This document shows positions 15,719-22,553 of a DNA stretch of 64,000 nucleotides, piece by piece. Origin of the DNA: Candidatus Bathyarchaeota archaeon (GTDB lineage Archaea > Thermoproteota > Bathyarchaeia > Bathyarchaeales > Bathycorpusculaceae); assembly GCA_026014465.1 (NCBI GenBank), contig JAOZID010000004.1, forward strand, positions 124,001 to 188,000, written 5' to 3'. The stretch's first letter is position 1. Each line of letters opens with the position of its first letter. The notes under the pieces are model-generated. The model did no database searches, had not been told where the DNA came from, and saw only the letters and a program-made list of their open reading frames with translations. The translations under genes were made by a program, and so were the position numbers.

Positions 15719-16509
15719 AAACAACCACCAACCCCCCACCATTTCCACCTTCTCCTCTTTCTCAAATCAAAACCAACCGCGACCTCCTACTCTTCCAACT
15801 CCCAGACAACAACATCCTAACCATAGCCTGCGACTCCTCAGGCGGCATAGGACCCAAACCCAACGACAAACTCCAAGTCTCAGGCTACATCCTAGGCAAA
15901 TTCACCGCCAGAGCCGCCCTCATGGAACTTCTCTCCGCAGGCGCCACCCCCGCGTGCATAGTTGATGCTTTGAGTGTGGAAGCTAACCCCACCGGCGAAG
16001 ACATTTTGCGTGGCATTCGCTATGAAGCAAAACAAGCAGGCTTAGACCCTGACCTTGCCGTTACAGGAAGCACAGAGAAAAATATCCCTGTGGAACAGAC
16101 CGGTATAGGCGTTACCGCAGTAGGCATTTGCCCTAAAGCCTCTTTGAAAATTGGCGTTTCCAAGCCTGGCGACGTTGTTGTAGCCGTGGGAATTCCAAGC
16201 GTAGCCGACGAAGTGCTTAGCGCCGAAAAAGAAGGCAAAACCGCCCAAATCCCAGACGTACTCCAACTCACAAATGCCCCGTTCATCCACGAAATAATCC
16301 CCGTAGGCTCAACAGGAACCAACCACGAACTAAAAGCCCTCACAACCGCCTCCAACCTACAATTCAAACTACAACCCCAAACAACAATCGACCTCAACAA
16401 ATCCGCAGGACCCGCAACCACTCTCCTAACAACACTTCCCAAAGTCAACTTTGAAACCCTAAAAAACCTCACAACCAAACCACTAACCCCCATCGCCCAA
16501 CTCCTCTAG
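15715..16509 (+). CDS. AIR-synthase-related kinase-like protein, CblS-like
   Basis: 264 residues from TTG 15715, overlapping the ECF S gene. It has a single PurM/ThiL-type fold: glycine-rich CDSSGGIGPKPND (Asp40), ARAALMELLSAGATP, a TEKN and QTGIGVTAVG core, and a C-terminal DLNKSAGPATTLL. ThiL-type members phosphorylate small vitamin precursors with ATP. The neighbours point to a cobamide precursor such as alpha-ribazole (inference). It is a paralog of the RHH-fused protein at 13367 but keeps the Asp that the fusion lacks. The N-terminus is Pro-rich for about 15 residues. Confidence 0.7.
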   Translation: MKTTTNPPPFPPSPLSQIKTNRDLLLFQLPDNNILTIACDSSGGIGPKPNDKLQVSGYILGKFTARAALMELLSAGATPACIVDALSVEANPTGEDILRGIRYEAKQAGLDPDLAVTGSTEKNIPVEQTGIGVTAVGICPKASLKIGVSKPGDVVVAVGIPSVADEVLSAEKEGKTAQIPDVLQLTNAPFIHEIIPVGSTGTNHELKALTTASNLQFKLQPQTTIDLNKSAGPATTLLTTLPKVNFETLKNLTTKPLTPIAQLL

Positions 16510-16593
16510 CTAACTCGCTTTCCCCGCCCAAGTTCTCCCTTATAGTTGGTTTTTGGCTGTTTTTGGTGGTTTTTTGTGGTTGGTTTGTCCCGC

Positions 16594-16604
16594 TAAACAT
16601 TTAT
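16594..16604 (+). promoter_or_regulatory. TATA-like promoter of the cobD-cbiB operon
   Basis: AAACATTTATATGG at about 16592-16605 fits an archaeal BRE/TATA. The predicted start near 16627 leaves a leader of about 70 nt that holds a small upstream frame (16639-16695). No cobalamin riboswitch pattern was recognised in the leader. Confidence 0.5.
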
Positions 16605-16638
16605 ATGGACTTTTGGTTTAGTGATTGCAGTTTGAGGT

Positions 16639-16695
16639 ATGGGAAGCTGGTTGTTTGGGCTTCGTGTTGCCTTGGGCTGTTTGAGTGTGATTTAG
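16639..16695 (+). CDS. possible 18-residue upstream peptide of cobD
   Basis: ATG 16639, preceded directly by TTGAGGT, runs to TAG 16695 and encodes MGSWLFGLRVALGCLSVI. The stop is one base before the cobD ATG. cobD itself has no visible ribosome binding site, so translational coupling through this frame is conceivable. The frame is short and may be chance. Confidence 0.25.
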   Translation: MGSWLFGLRVALGCLSVI

Positions 16696-16696
16696 C

Positions 16697-17836
16697 ATGA
16701 AGTCTGTTTCGGAGTTGGCTCGGGAGAATTTTTTGCATCTAAAGCCCTGTGTGCATGGGGCGGATGTTTGGGAGGCAGCTAGCAAATCTGGGCTCAAACG
16801 CGAGGATATTTTGGATTTTAGTTCCAGCGTGAACCCGTTGGGGCCTTCGCAGAAGGCACTTGATGCGGTGGCGCAAAGTTTTGGGCAGATTCCCATGTAC
16901 CCTGATTCTGAATCCAAGAACCTGCGAGAAGCCATAGCGGCGCATTACGCGGGGCTGGGTATCGAGAACGTGGTTGTGGGCAATGGTTCCACCGAGCTTA
17001 TTTACTTGTTTGCCGAGGCATTTTTGCAGCGCGGCGAAATCGCTTTGATTCCTGCACCGTCTTTTGGCGAATACGAAAGCGCAGTACATCGCGCAGGCGG
17101 CTCCGTGAAGTACGTGCCGTTGGGCGAGGATTTTTGTGTTGATCCCCGCAGCTTCATCCAGCTAATGAATGACGACGCCGTCAAAGTTGTTTTCCTGTGC
17201 AACCCCAATAACCCCACGAGCATTTTGTGTTCGCCTGAGCGGTTGTTGGAGGTGGTGGAGGCAGCTTACGAGCGTGATGTGCTGGTTTTTCTTGACGAAG
17301 ACTTTTTGGAGTTCGTTGAAAACGAATCTGCCCTGTCTTTGATACCTTACGTGACGCGTTTTTCGAACCTGTTTGTTTTGCGTTCTTTCACTAAGCTTTT
17401 TGGCTTAACGGGGCTTAGGGTCGGTTACGGTTTAGCTTGCCAAGAACTTGCGCAGGTTTTGCATAACGCCAAAATCCCCTGGAACCTTAATTGTCTTGGG
17501 CAAGTAGCCGCCGTTGCAGCCCTAAACGACCAAGAACACCTAAACCAAACCCTCAAGCTAATCCAAACCCAAAAAACCTACCTGCTACAAGAACTAACCG
17601 CATTCAAGGATTTCAAGGTGTATTTGCCTGATGCCAATTTTATCTTCATAGACATCAAGAAAACTGGTTTGACCGCTTCCGAACTCAAACTTAGAATGCT
17701 TAGCCATGGCGTTTTAATTCGTGACTGCAGCTCCTTTGCAGGCCTAGATGAATACTACATCCGCATCGCCGTAAAAACCCACAGCGAAAACCTAAAACTA
17801 ATCAACGCCCTACACAAAACCCTAAACCAGGACTAA
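16697..17836 (+). CDS. cobD: L-threonine-O-3-phosphate decarboxylase (HisC-like)
   Basis: A PLP enzyme giving (R)-1-amino-2-propanol O-phosphate, the linker of the cobamide nucleotide loop. The 379-residue fold-type I aminotransferase has HGAD (20-23) and DFSSSVNPLGP (40-50), which are typical of CobD rather than HisC. CNPNNPT lies near 168-174, Asp200 is in LDED, and the PLP lysine Lys233 is in SFTKLFGLTGLRVGYG. Five bases separate it from cbiB, whose product uses its product. A HisC function is less likely because no his genes are present. Confidence 0.88.
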   Translation: MKSVSELARENFLHLKPCVHGADVWEAASKSGLKREDILDFSSSVNPLGPSQKALDAVAQSFGQIPMYPDSESKNLREAIAAHYAGLGIENVVVGNGSTELIYLFAEAFLQRGEIALIPAPSFGEYESAVHRAGGSVKYVPLGEDFCVDPRSFIQLMNDDAVKVVFLCNPNNPTSILCSPERLLEVVEAAYERDVLVFLDEDFLEFVENESALSLIPYVTRFSNLFVLRSFTKLFGLTGLRVGYGLACQELAQVLHNAKIPWNLNCLGQVAAVAALNDQEHLNQTLKLIQTQKTYLLQELTAFKDFKVYLPDANFIFIDIKKTGLTASELKLRMLSHGVLIRDCSSFAGLDEYYIRIAVKTHSENLKLINALHKTLNQD

Positions 17837-17841
17837 CTGCC

Positions 17842-18849
17842 ATGTACATCTTTGACTTGTCCTTCTTTGTTGACTCAGCGCTGATTTTCGCTTTAGCATT
17901 TCTCATAGACGTGGTTTTCGGTGAGATTCCTGATAACTGGCACCCCACAGTGTGGATGGGCAAAGTCATTGCATGGTTCAAACGTCACCTCAAACACTCT
18001 GACCCTGTCATCGAAAAATTCAACGGCATCTTTTTGTGCATAATTTCCATCGCAGTTTTCGCCGCTCCCGTGGCTTTGCTGCTTTGGGCACTACGCCAAA
18101 TTCCCGTGTGGGGCTGGATAATCTACATCATAGCCGCTGCTGTTCTTCTCAAAACCACCATAGCCGTTAAATGCATGAAAACCTACACCGCCCCCATAGC
18201 CAACGCCCTCAAAAACAACGACATAGCAGAAGCCCGCAAATGGCTCTACTACATCGTCCGCCGCGACCCCAACAAACTCGACCAACGCCACATACTCTCC
18301 GCCGCTGTAGAATCCATTGCAGAAAGCACCACCGACGGCATAACCTCACCGTTCTTCTTCTACGCCCTATTTGGAGTCCCAGGCGCCTTCGCGTTTCGCG
18401 TAATCAACACCTTAGACTCGATGGTCGGCTACAAAGACCCTGAGAACATAAACATCGGCTGGTTCTCTGCTAACATGGACACGATAACTAACTACCTGCC
18501 CGCACGATTCACCGCTGTCCTCATGGTTGTCGCTGCGCGTCTACTTCACGCTGACTGGCGCAACTCCTGGAACATACTACAACGCGACAAAAACAAAACC
18601 GCAAGCCCCAACGCAGGCTGGACCATATCCGCCATGGCAGGCGCCCTAAACGTCCAACTAGAAAAAATCGGATACTACGCCCTAGGCGATGGCGAAAACA
18701 TCGTCCCCGAAGATATTTCCCGCGCCCTAAAAATCATGTTGTTAACCGCTGTCCTGTTCGGGCTAGTGGTGATTTTGCCTATCCTGCTTTTGCTCTCTCT
18801 TTCCAATGTTGCAGTTGCACCCGCCGCTGTTGTTTGCTTCATATTTTAA
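17842..18849 (+). CDS. cbiB: adenosylcobinamide-phosphate synthase
   Basis: An integral membrane enzyme that attaches aminopropanol (phosphate) to adenosylcobyric acid. It has 335 residues with four to five hydrophobic segments. Family motifs are LIDVVFGEIPDNWHPTVWMGK near residues 20-42, ESTTDGITSPFFF, VINTLDSMVGYK, and the late SPNAGWTISAMAGALNVQLEK. It sits directly downstream of cobD as in many archaea. Together with CbiZ at 60218 it completes a corrinoid salvage route to adenosylcobinamide phosphate. Confidence 0.95.
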   Translation: MYIFDLSFFVDSALIFALAFLIDVVFGEIPDNWHPTVWMGKVIAWFKRHLKHSDPVIEKFNGIFLCIISIAVFAAPVALLLWALRQIPVWGWIIYIIAAAVLLKTTIAVKCMKTYTAPIANALKNNDIAEARKWLYYIVRRDPNKLDQRHILSAAVESIAESTTDGITSPFFFYALFGVPGAFAFRVINTLDSMVGYKDPENINIGWFSANMDTITNYLPARFTAVLMVVAARLLHADWRNSWNILQRDKNKTASPNAGWTISAMAGALNVQLEKIGYYALGDGENIVPEDISRALKIMLLTAVLFGLVVILPILLLLSLSNVAVAPAAVVCFIF

Positions 18850-18871
18850 ATAGCTGGGGCGAGAAGGGGTA

Positions 18872-20035
18872 GTGGGCACGGGTGACTCTTTGTCGGCAAT
18901 TACCAAGCACTTCACGGCTAAGACCTCTTCTTGCTTCATGGTTTTTGGCTTAGTTGTTTTCCTGATGTATCTGTGGTTTTTTGTCGGGTTTGATTCCGTG
19001 TTTGTGGTTGTTCAAAACGTAAACCCCGCCAACTATGTCTTCTTTTATGGCTCGGCTGTTGCTGCGTTGCTACTGGTGATGTTTTTTTGGGTTGCCTCCT
19101 GGAAAACCCTGCTTGCTGACTTATCCATACGCCTTAGCTTCAAAAACGCGTTTGGTTACTACTGGAGCGGCTATTTTCTTGATTTGCTTGTGCCTTCTCA
19201 GCAGGTCTGTGGCGAAGCCGCCCGCATCTACTTGGTGCAAAAGAAAACCCAAAACAGCTATGGTGCCATAGCCGCCGCGGGCATAACTAACCGCATAGTG
19301 AACTACAGCGTTGTCACTGTTGGCTTGTCCGTGGGCGCTGTGTACCTGCTGCTGCGGTCAACTCTGCCGCCCTTTGCGTTGGGGCTTTTGGTGCTCTCGT
19401 GGATTGGCGCTTTGATTTACCTTGGTATCTTGCTGTATTTGGCGCTTAACAAAAACGCTGCAAACAACATCGCAAACTTTGCCCTCAAACTGCTCCGCTT
19501 CTTGCGCATAAAACGCTTCAAAACCCAAACTCTCCCCGCGAAACTGGTTGATTCCCTACAAAGCTTCAACGCTGGCTTTCAGTTCTTCCGAGAAAACCCC
19601 CGCCGACTCATAAAACCCTACATATTCCAAATCCTATCCTACACACTATACCTCGCAGTTTACGTCTTGGTCTTCTACGCTTTAGGTCTAAACTACCTGT
19701 TTTTGGACTTCTTTATTGTGGTGTATTTTTTGGCGGGTACGGTTCAGGATGCGACAGCTGCTTTTTCTGTGGGCGGACTTGAAATCCTGCTAACTAGCAT
19801 CTTCATCTTCTATGGGGTTGAACCTGCCCAAAGCGGTGTAGCAGCCGCCATGCTTCGAAGCGTGACTTTTTGGCTCCCCGTCATAGCAGGTTACCTAATC
19901 GTACAAATCGTCGGTGCCAAGCACATTTTAGCATCCAAATTCCACGCCCAAGTTCAAACCCAACAACAAAAACCACCTCCGCCTTCAAGTTTTGAACCCG
20001 ACCGCCCTCCAACGTCCCCTGCTTCTCCAGAATAG
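18872..20035 (+). CDS. flippase-like integral membrane protein (UPF0104/AglD-type)
   Basis: 387 residues with about eight transmembrane helices and a Pro/Gln-rich cytoplasmic tail. YYWSGYFLDLLVPSQQVCGEAARIYLV and AAAGITNRIVNY match the conserved core of lysylphosphatidylglycerol synthase TM / UPF0104 proteins, a group that includes archaeal AglD-like proteins and is suspected to handle lipid-linked sugars. The start is GTG 18872, 22 bp after cbiB and possibly co-transcribed. A direct role in corrinoid metabolism is not expected. The precise substrate is unknown. Confidence 0.75.
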   Translation: MGTGDSLSAITKHFTAKTSSCFMVFGLVVFLMYLWFFVGFDSVFVVVQNVNPANYVFFYGSAVAALLLVMFFWVASWKTLLADLSIRLSFKNAFGYYWSGYFLDLLVPSQQVCGEAARIYLVQKKTQNSYGAIAAAGITNRIVNYSVVTVGLSVGAVYLLLRSTLPPFALGLLVLSWIGALIYLGILLYLALNKNAANNIANFALKLLRFLRIKRFKTQTLPAKLVDSLQSFNAGFQFFRENPRRLIKPYIFQILSYTLYLAVYVLVFYALGLNYLFLDFFIVVYFLAGTVQDATAAFSVGGLEILLTSIFIFYGVEPAQSGVAAAMLRSVTFWLPVIAGYLIVQIVGAKHILASKFHAQVQTQQQKPPPPSSFEPDRPPTSPASPE

Positions 20036-20124
20036 GTTTGATTGTTGAACTGCCGCTTTGTTGGTTACCAAAACAGATAAAAACTCGTGGGGTATCATGG
20101 GGTTGTTAAAACGGTGGAAAAGCG

Positions 20125-20319
20125 ATGCCCGCAGAAATGTTTGATGCAGAAAAGTTCGTGGATATGAGTGCGAAAGCCAAGTTCTGTGCAGTTAAAAGGC
20201 TAAAAACCAATGTTAAACTAAAGCTTCGCATGCCAAGCAGGCTCTACACATTAAAAGTAGAAAACAGCAAAGCCGAAGAAACTATCAAAAAACTCAAATG
20301 CGAAATAAAAGAACTCTAA
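20125..20319 (+). CDS. rpl38e: large-subunit ribosomal protein eL38
   Basis: 64 residues from ATG 20125 with GGTGG 8 nt upstream. FVDMSAKAKFCAVKRLKTN, KLKLRMPSRLYTLKV and the final LKCEIKEL match the eL38 family end to end. eL38 is shared by eukaryotes and some TACK archaea and is absent from most Euryarchaeota, so it supports the lineage call. It is a stand-alone gene just before tRNA-Gly on the other strand. Lysine- and arginine-rich as expected for an rRNA-binding protein. Confidence 0.9.
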   Translation: MPAEMFDAEKFVDMSAKAKFCAVKRLKTNVKLKLRMPSRLYTLKVENSKAEETIKKLKCEIKEL

Positions 20320-20554
20320 GCCCCCTTTCGTTTCGCACTTCTTCCTGTGTACCTCTTAGCGCTTCTGACTTTTTCGCGTCTTTTTGAATTCTCTATCCCT
20401 TTAGTTCGTACTTCTGATACCGCAACTTAACGAATAAACGCAAGTTTCTCAGAATTACCTGCGAAAACCTCGCTAAACGCTCTGTCTGCTCTGTTGATTT
20501 TTTGTTTAAAATCCGCAAATTGCTGCTTTTTGGTTGTGTGCTAAGAAGGTTGTG

Positions 20555-20632
20555 TGGTGCGGTCGCCGGGATTTGAACCCGGGTCGTCAACGTGGCAGGC
20601 TGATGTCCTAAACCAGACTAGACTACGACCGC
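20555..20632 (-). tRNA. tRNA-Gly (GCC)
   Basis: The reverse strand from 20632 folds as a standard tRNA. Acceptor GCGGTCG pairs with CGACCGC, the D arm is GTCT/GGAC, and the anticodon stem TCAGC/GTTGA has loop CTGCCAC (anticodon GCC). The T arm is CCGGG-TTCAAAT-CCCGG with discriminator A. CCA is encoded (TGG at 20555-20557). There is no intron. An AT-rich TATA-like ACAAATAAAG lies upstream near 20678-20688. Confidence 0.97.
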
Positions 20633-20822
20633 AGAAGGTTGTTTCTGCGCTTCTTTGCTGGCGATGATGATTTACTTCGTGCTTTATTTGTTTTTCCCAA
20701 GACTGTGAAATCTTTTTGGTTGCAGGGCACGTTGGGGTCTGGGTGTTTGTTGGTTGCTTGGGGTTTTATGCAACAATCAGAAATACTAGTTGTGTATATA
20801 CTATATAGTGGAGGTTGGTTTG

Positions 20823-21059
20823 GTGCCTAAGGCTTTGGTTTGTATAACTACTGACCTCGATTCGACTGAGGATGTACTTAAGAAACTGCGGGTATGCGAT
20901 GGCGTAGAGGAAGCTGTTATGGTGTATGGTATCTATGATATCATTGCTAAAGTGCAGGGAAAAGATGTGAACCAGATAAAAGAGGTCCTAAAAAAGCAGA
21001 TAATGGGGCTTGGTAACGTTCAAAAAACCCTCACCATGATGGTTGCTGAACCAGAATAA
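20823..21059 (+). CDS. stand-alone Lrp/AsnC ligand-binding (RAM) domain protein
   Basis: 78 residues starting at GTG 20823, with GGAGGT 8 nt before it. The whole protein is one alpha/beta RAM domain (ALVCITTDL, VCDGVEEAVMVYGIYDIIAKVQG, TLTMMVAEP) with no helix-turn-helix. Such proteins bind amino acids or pair with full-length Lrp regulators as oligomers. No partner HTH gene is adjacent. A TATA-like TATATACTATATAG lies just upstream. Confidence 0.85.
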   Translation: MPKALVCITTDLDSTEDVLKKLRVCDGVEEAVMVYGIYDIIAKVQGKDVNQIKEVLKKQIMGLGNVQKTLTMMVAEPE

Positions 21060-21263
21060 CTTGGGGAACTGCGATGACGAACGGGCAGGCAGCGCAGCGT
21101 TGAAAAACCTAACTCCCTCATTTTTATTTTTTGTTTTTGTGTAGACTGGCTTTGAAGCTTCTGGGTTTTGGCTGAATTTTTGTTGGTTGTGTTAACTGTT
21201 GTGTTTGTTACCAAAAGAGTAAAACGGTTCGTGTAAATCATACATTGAAAGGGCTCGCACAGG

Positions 21264-22181
21264 ATGAACCCACGAACTAGCCACACCATAATCATCGGCA
21301 ACAGCCAAAGCATGCCCGAAATCCCAGACGCCTCTGTTCATCTTATGGTAACCTCGCCACCGTACCCGATGATTCAAATGTGGGACACCCCGTTCGCCCA
21401 GTTAGACCCCAAAATCGCAGCGCTCTGGCAAACCCTAAACCAAACCCCCCGCGAAGATGTTGTAACGCAGCTCTATGATGCCATGCATGAAAACTTGGCA
21501 AAAGTCTGGCAGGAAACCCACCGCGTTCTCGTCGAAGGCGGCATAGCCTGCATAAACATCGGAGACGCCACCCGCAGCCTAAACGGCAAATTCCGCTTAT
21601 TCCCCAACCACGCCCGCATCATCGAGCACTGCGAAAAAATCGGATTCACCACCCTACCCTACATCCTGTGGAAAAAACCCACCACCAAACCCACCTACAA
21701 AGGAAAAGGCGCCTTCCTCGGATCAGGCTTTCTACCCCCCAACGCCTACGTTACCTTGGACTGCGAATTCATACTGATTTTTCGCAAAGGCAACCTGCGC
21801 AGCTTTCCCCCCAAAGACCCCAACCGCTACGACAGCAAACTAACTAAACAACAACGCAACCAGTACTTCACCCAAATCTGGCAAATCACAGGCACACGGC
21901 AAACCACCACCGAAATACAGCGCCGAACCGCCGCGTACCCCCAACAAATCCCCGAACGCCTAATCCAAATGTTTAGCGTACAAGGTGACACCGTGCTTGA
22001 CCCCTTTCTTGGTTCAGCCACAACCACCAAAGCAGCCATACAAACCCGCCGCAACAGCATAGCCTACGAAATAGACCAAAACCTGCACACCACCATAACA
22101 AATAGCCTCAACGAAAACCCGCCCGATAAAACCAAATTAACGATAATCAACAGAACCGTTCCCTCCAAACAGAAAGCTTGA
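21264..22181 (+). CDS. DNA (cytosine-N4 or adenine-N6) methyltransferase, orphan
   Basis: 305 residues. Catalytic motif IV is TSPPYPM (about 30-36), the SPPY form typical of N4-cytosine enzymes. Motif I, DPFLGSATTTKAA, comes near residue 245, so the order is motif IV before motif I (beta class). SerProProTyr and FxGxG-like elements are intact, so it should be active. No restriction endonuclease gene is adjacent. It is therefore an orphan methylase, perhaps for regulation or protection. The recognition sequence cannot be read. Confidence 0.88.
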   Translation: MNPRTSHTIIIGNSQSMPEIPDASVHLMVTSPPYPMIQMWDTPFAQLDPKIAALWQTLNQTPREDVVTQLYDAMHENLAKVWQETHRVLVEGGIACINIGDATRSLNGKFRLFPNHARIIEHCEKIGFTTLPYILWKKPTTKPTYKGKGAFLGSGFLPPNAYVTLDCEFILIFRKGNLRSFPPKDPNRYDSKLTKQQRNQYFTQIWQITGTRQTTTEIQRRTAAYPQQIPERLIQMFSVQGDTVLDPFLGSATTTKAAIQTRRNSIAYEIDQNLHTTITNSLNENPPDKTKLTIINRTVPSKQKA

Positions 22182-22226
22182 CCTTCTTTTTGAGAAATCA
22201 TCTGCAGGTTTTCCAGCAAACCTATT

Positions 22227-22270
22227 GGGCTGCTTTTAATTGTATGCAGAAAAGGGGGGAGGGGGGGGGG
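22227..22270 (+). repeat. dispersed G-rich repeat, copy B
   Basis: GGGCTGCTTTTAATTGTATG continues with CAGAAAAGGGGGGAGGGG and a longer G run. It is 45 bp past the methyltransferase stop and upstream of the rpo operon. It matches copies A and C except for the spacer length in the T tract and the G run. Confidence 0.85.
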
Positions 22271-22375
22271 TAGTGGTTGGATGGTTTGTTGTGTTTGGGT
22301 TTGGTTAAATGAGGCGGTTTTGGGTTTGATTTGGTTTGGGGTGGTTGTTTTGTCGCCTGAAATTGTGAAGGGGAA

Positions 22376-22392
22376 ACGAAAAGCTTTATTAG
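22376..22392 (+). promoter_or_regulatory. promoter of the rpoB-rpoA-eL30-nusA operon
   Basis: AAACGAAAAGCTTTATTAG at 22374-22392 has BRE-like purines and a TATA-like CTTTATTAG. The predicted start is near 22413, which coincides with GTG 22414, the second in-frame GTG of the small frame 22408-22551. Confidence 0.5.
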
Positions 22393-22407
22393 AACGCTAT
22401 GTAGCAT

Positions 22408-22551
22408 GTGTTTGTGCTCTTAGAAACGGTTAGAGACGCCTTTTTCGAGTTGGAACGTCCAACATCGGAGGAAACTGCAAGTTTGAAGAACACCCGCATA
22501 AAAACATATCATCGAGAAGTAACTAAAAATAAAATTGCGGGGGATAATTAG
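22408..22551 (+). CDS. possible 45-47-residue leaderless protein upstream of rpoB
   Basis: From GTG 22408 or 22414 to TAG 22551, two bases before the rpoB start. It encodes a charged peptide with LLETVRDAFFELERPTSEET and KNTRIKTYHREVTKNKIAGD. The predicted transcription start falls on GTG 22414, so it could be translated leaderless and coupled to rpoB. In archaea rpoH usually occupies this position, but this peptide does not resemble RpoH. It may instead be only a long 5' leader. Confidence 0.4.
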   Translation: MFVLLETVRDAFFELERPTSEETASLKNTRIKTYHREVTKNKIAGDN

Positions 22552-22553
22552 AT

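Noticed and set aside
16605-16696. Cobalamin riboswitch upstream of cobD
   Set aside because: The leader is only about 70 nt and lacks the long B12-box type conserved core; no matching motif was seen upstream of the ECF gene either.
20393-20590. Minus-strand frame overlapping the tRNA end
   Set aside because: It runs through the 3' part of tRNA-Gly and has no coding character.
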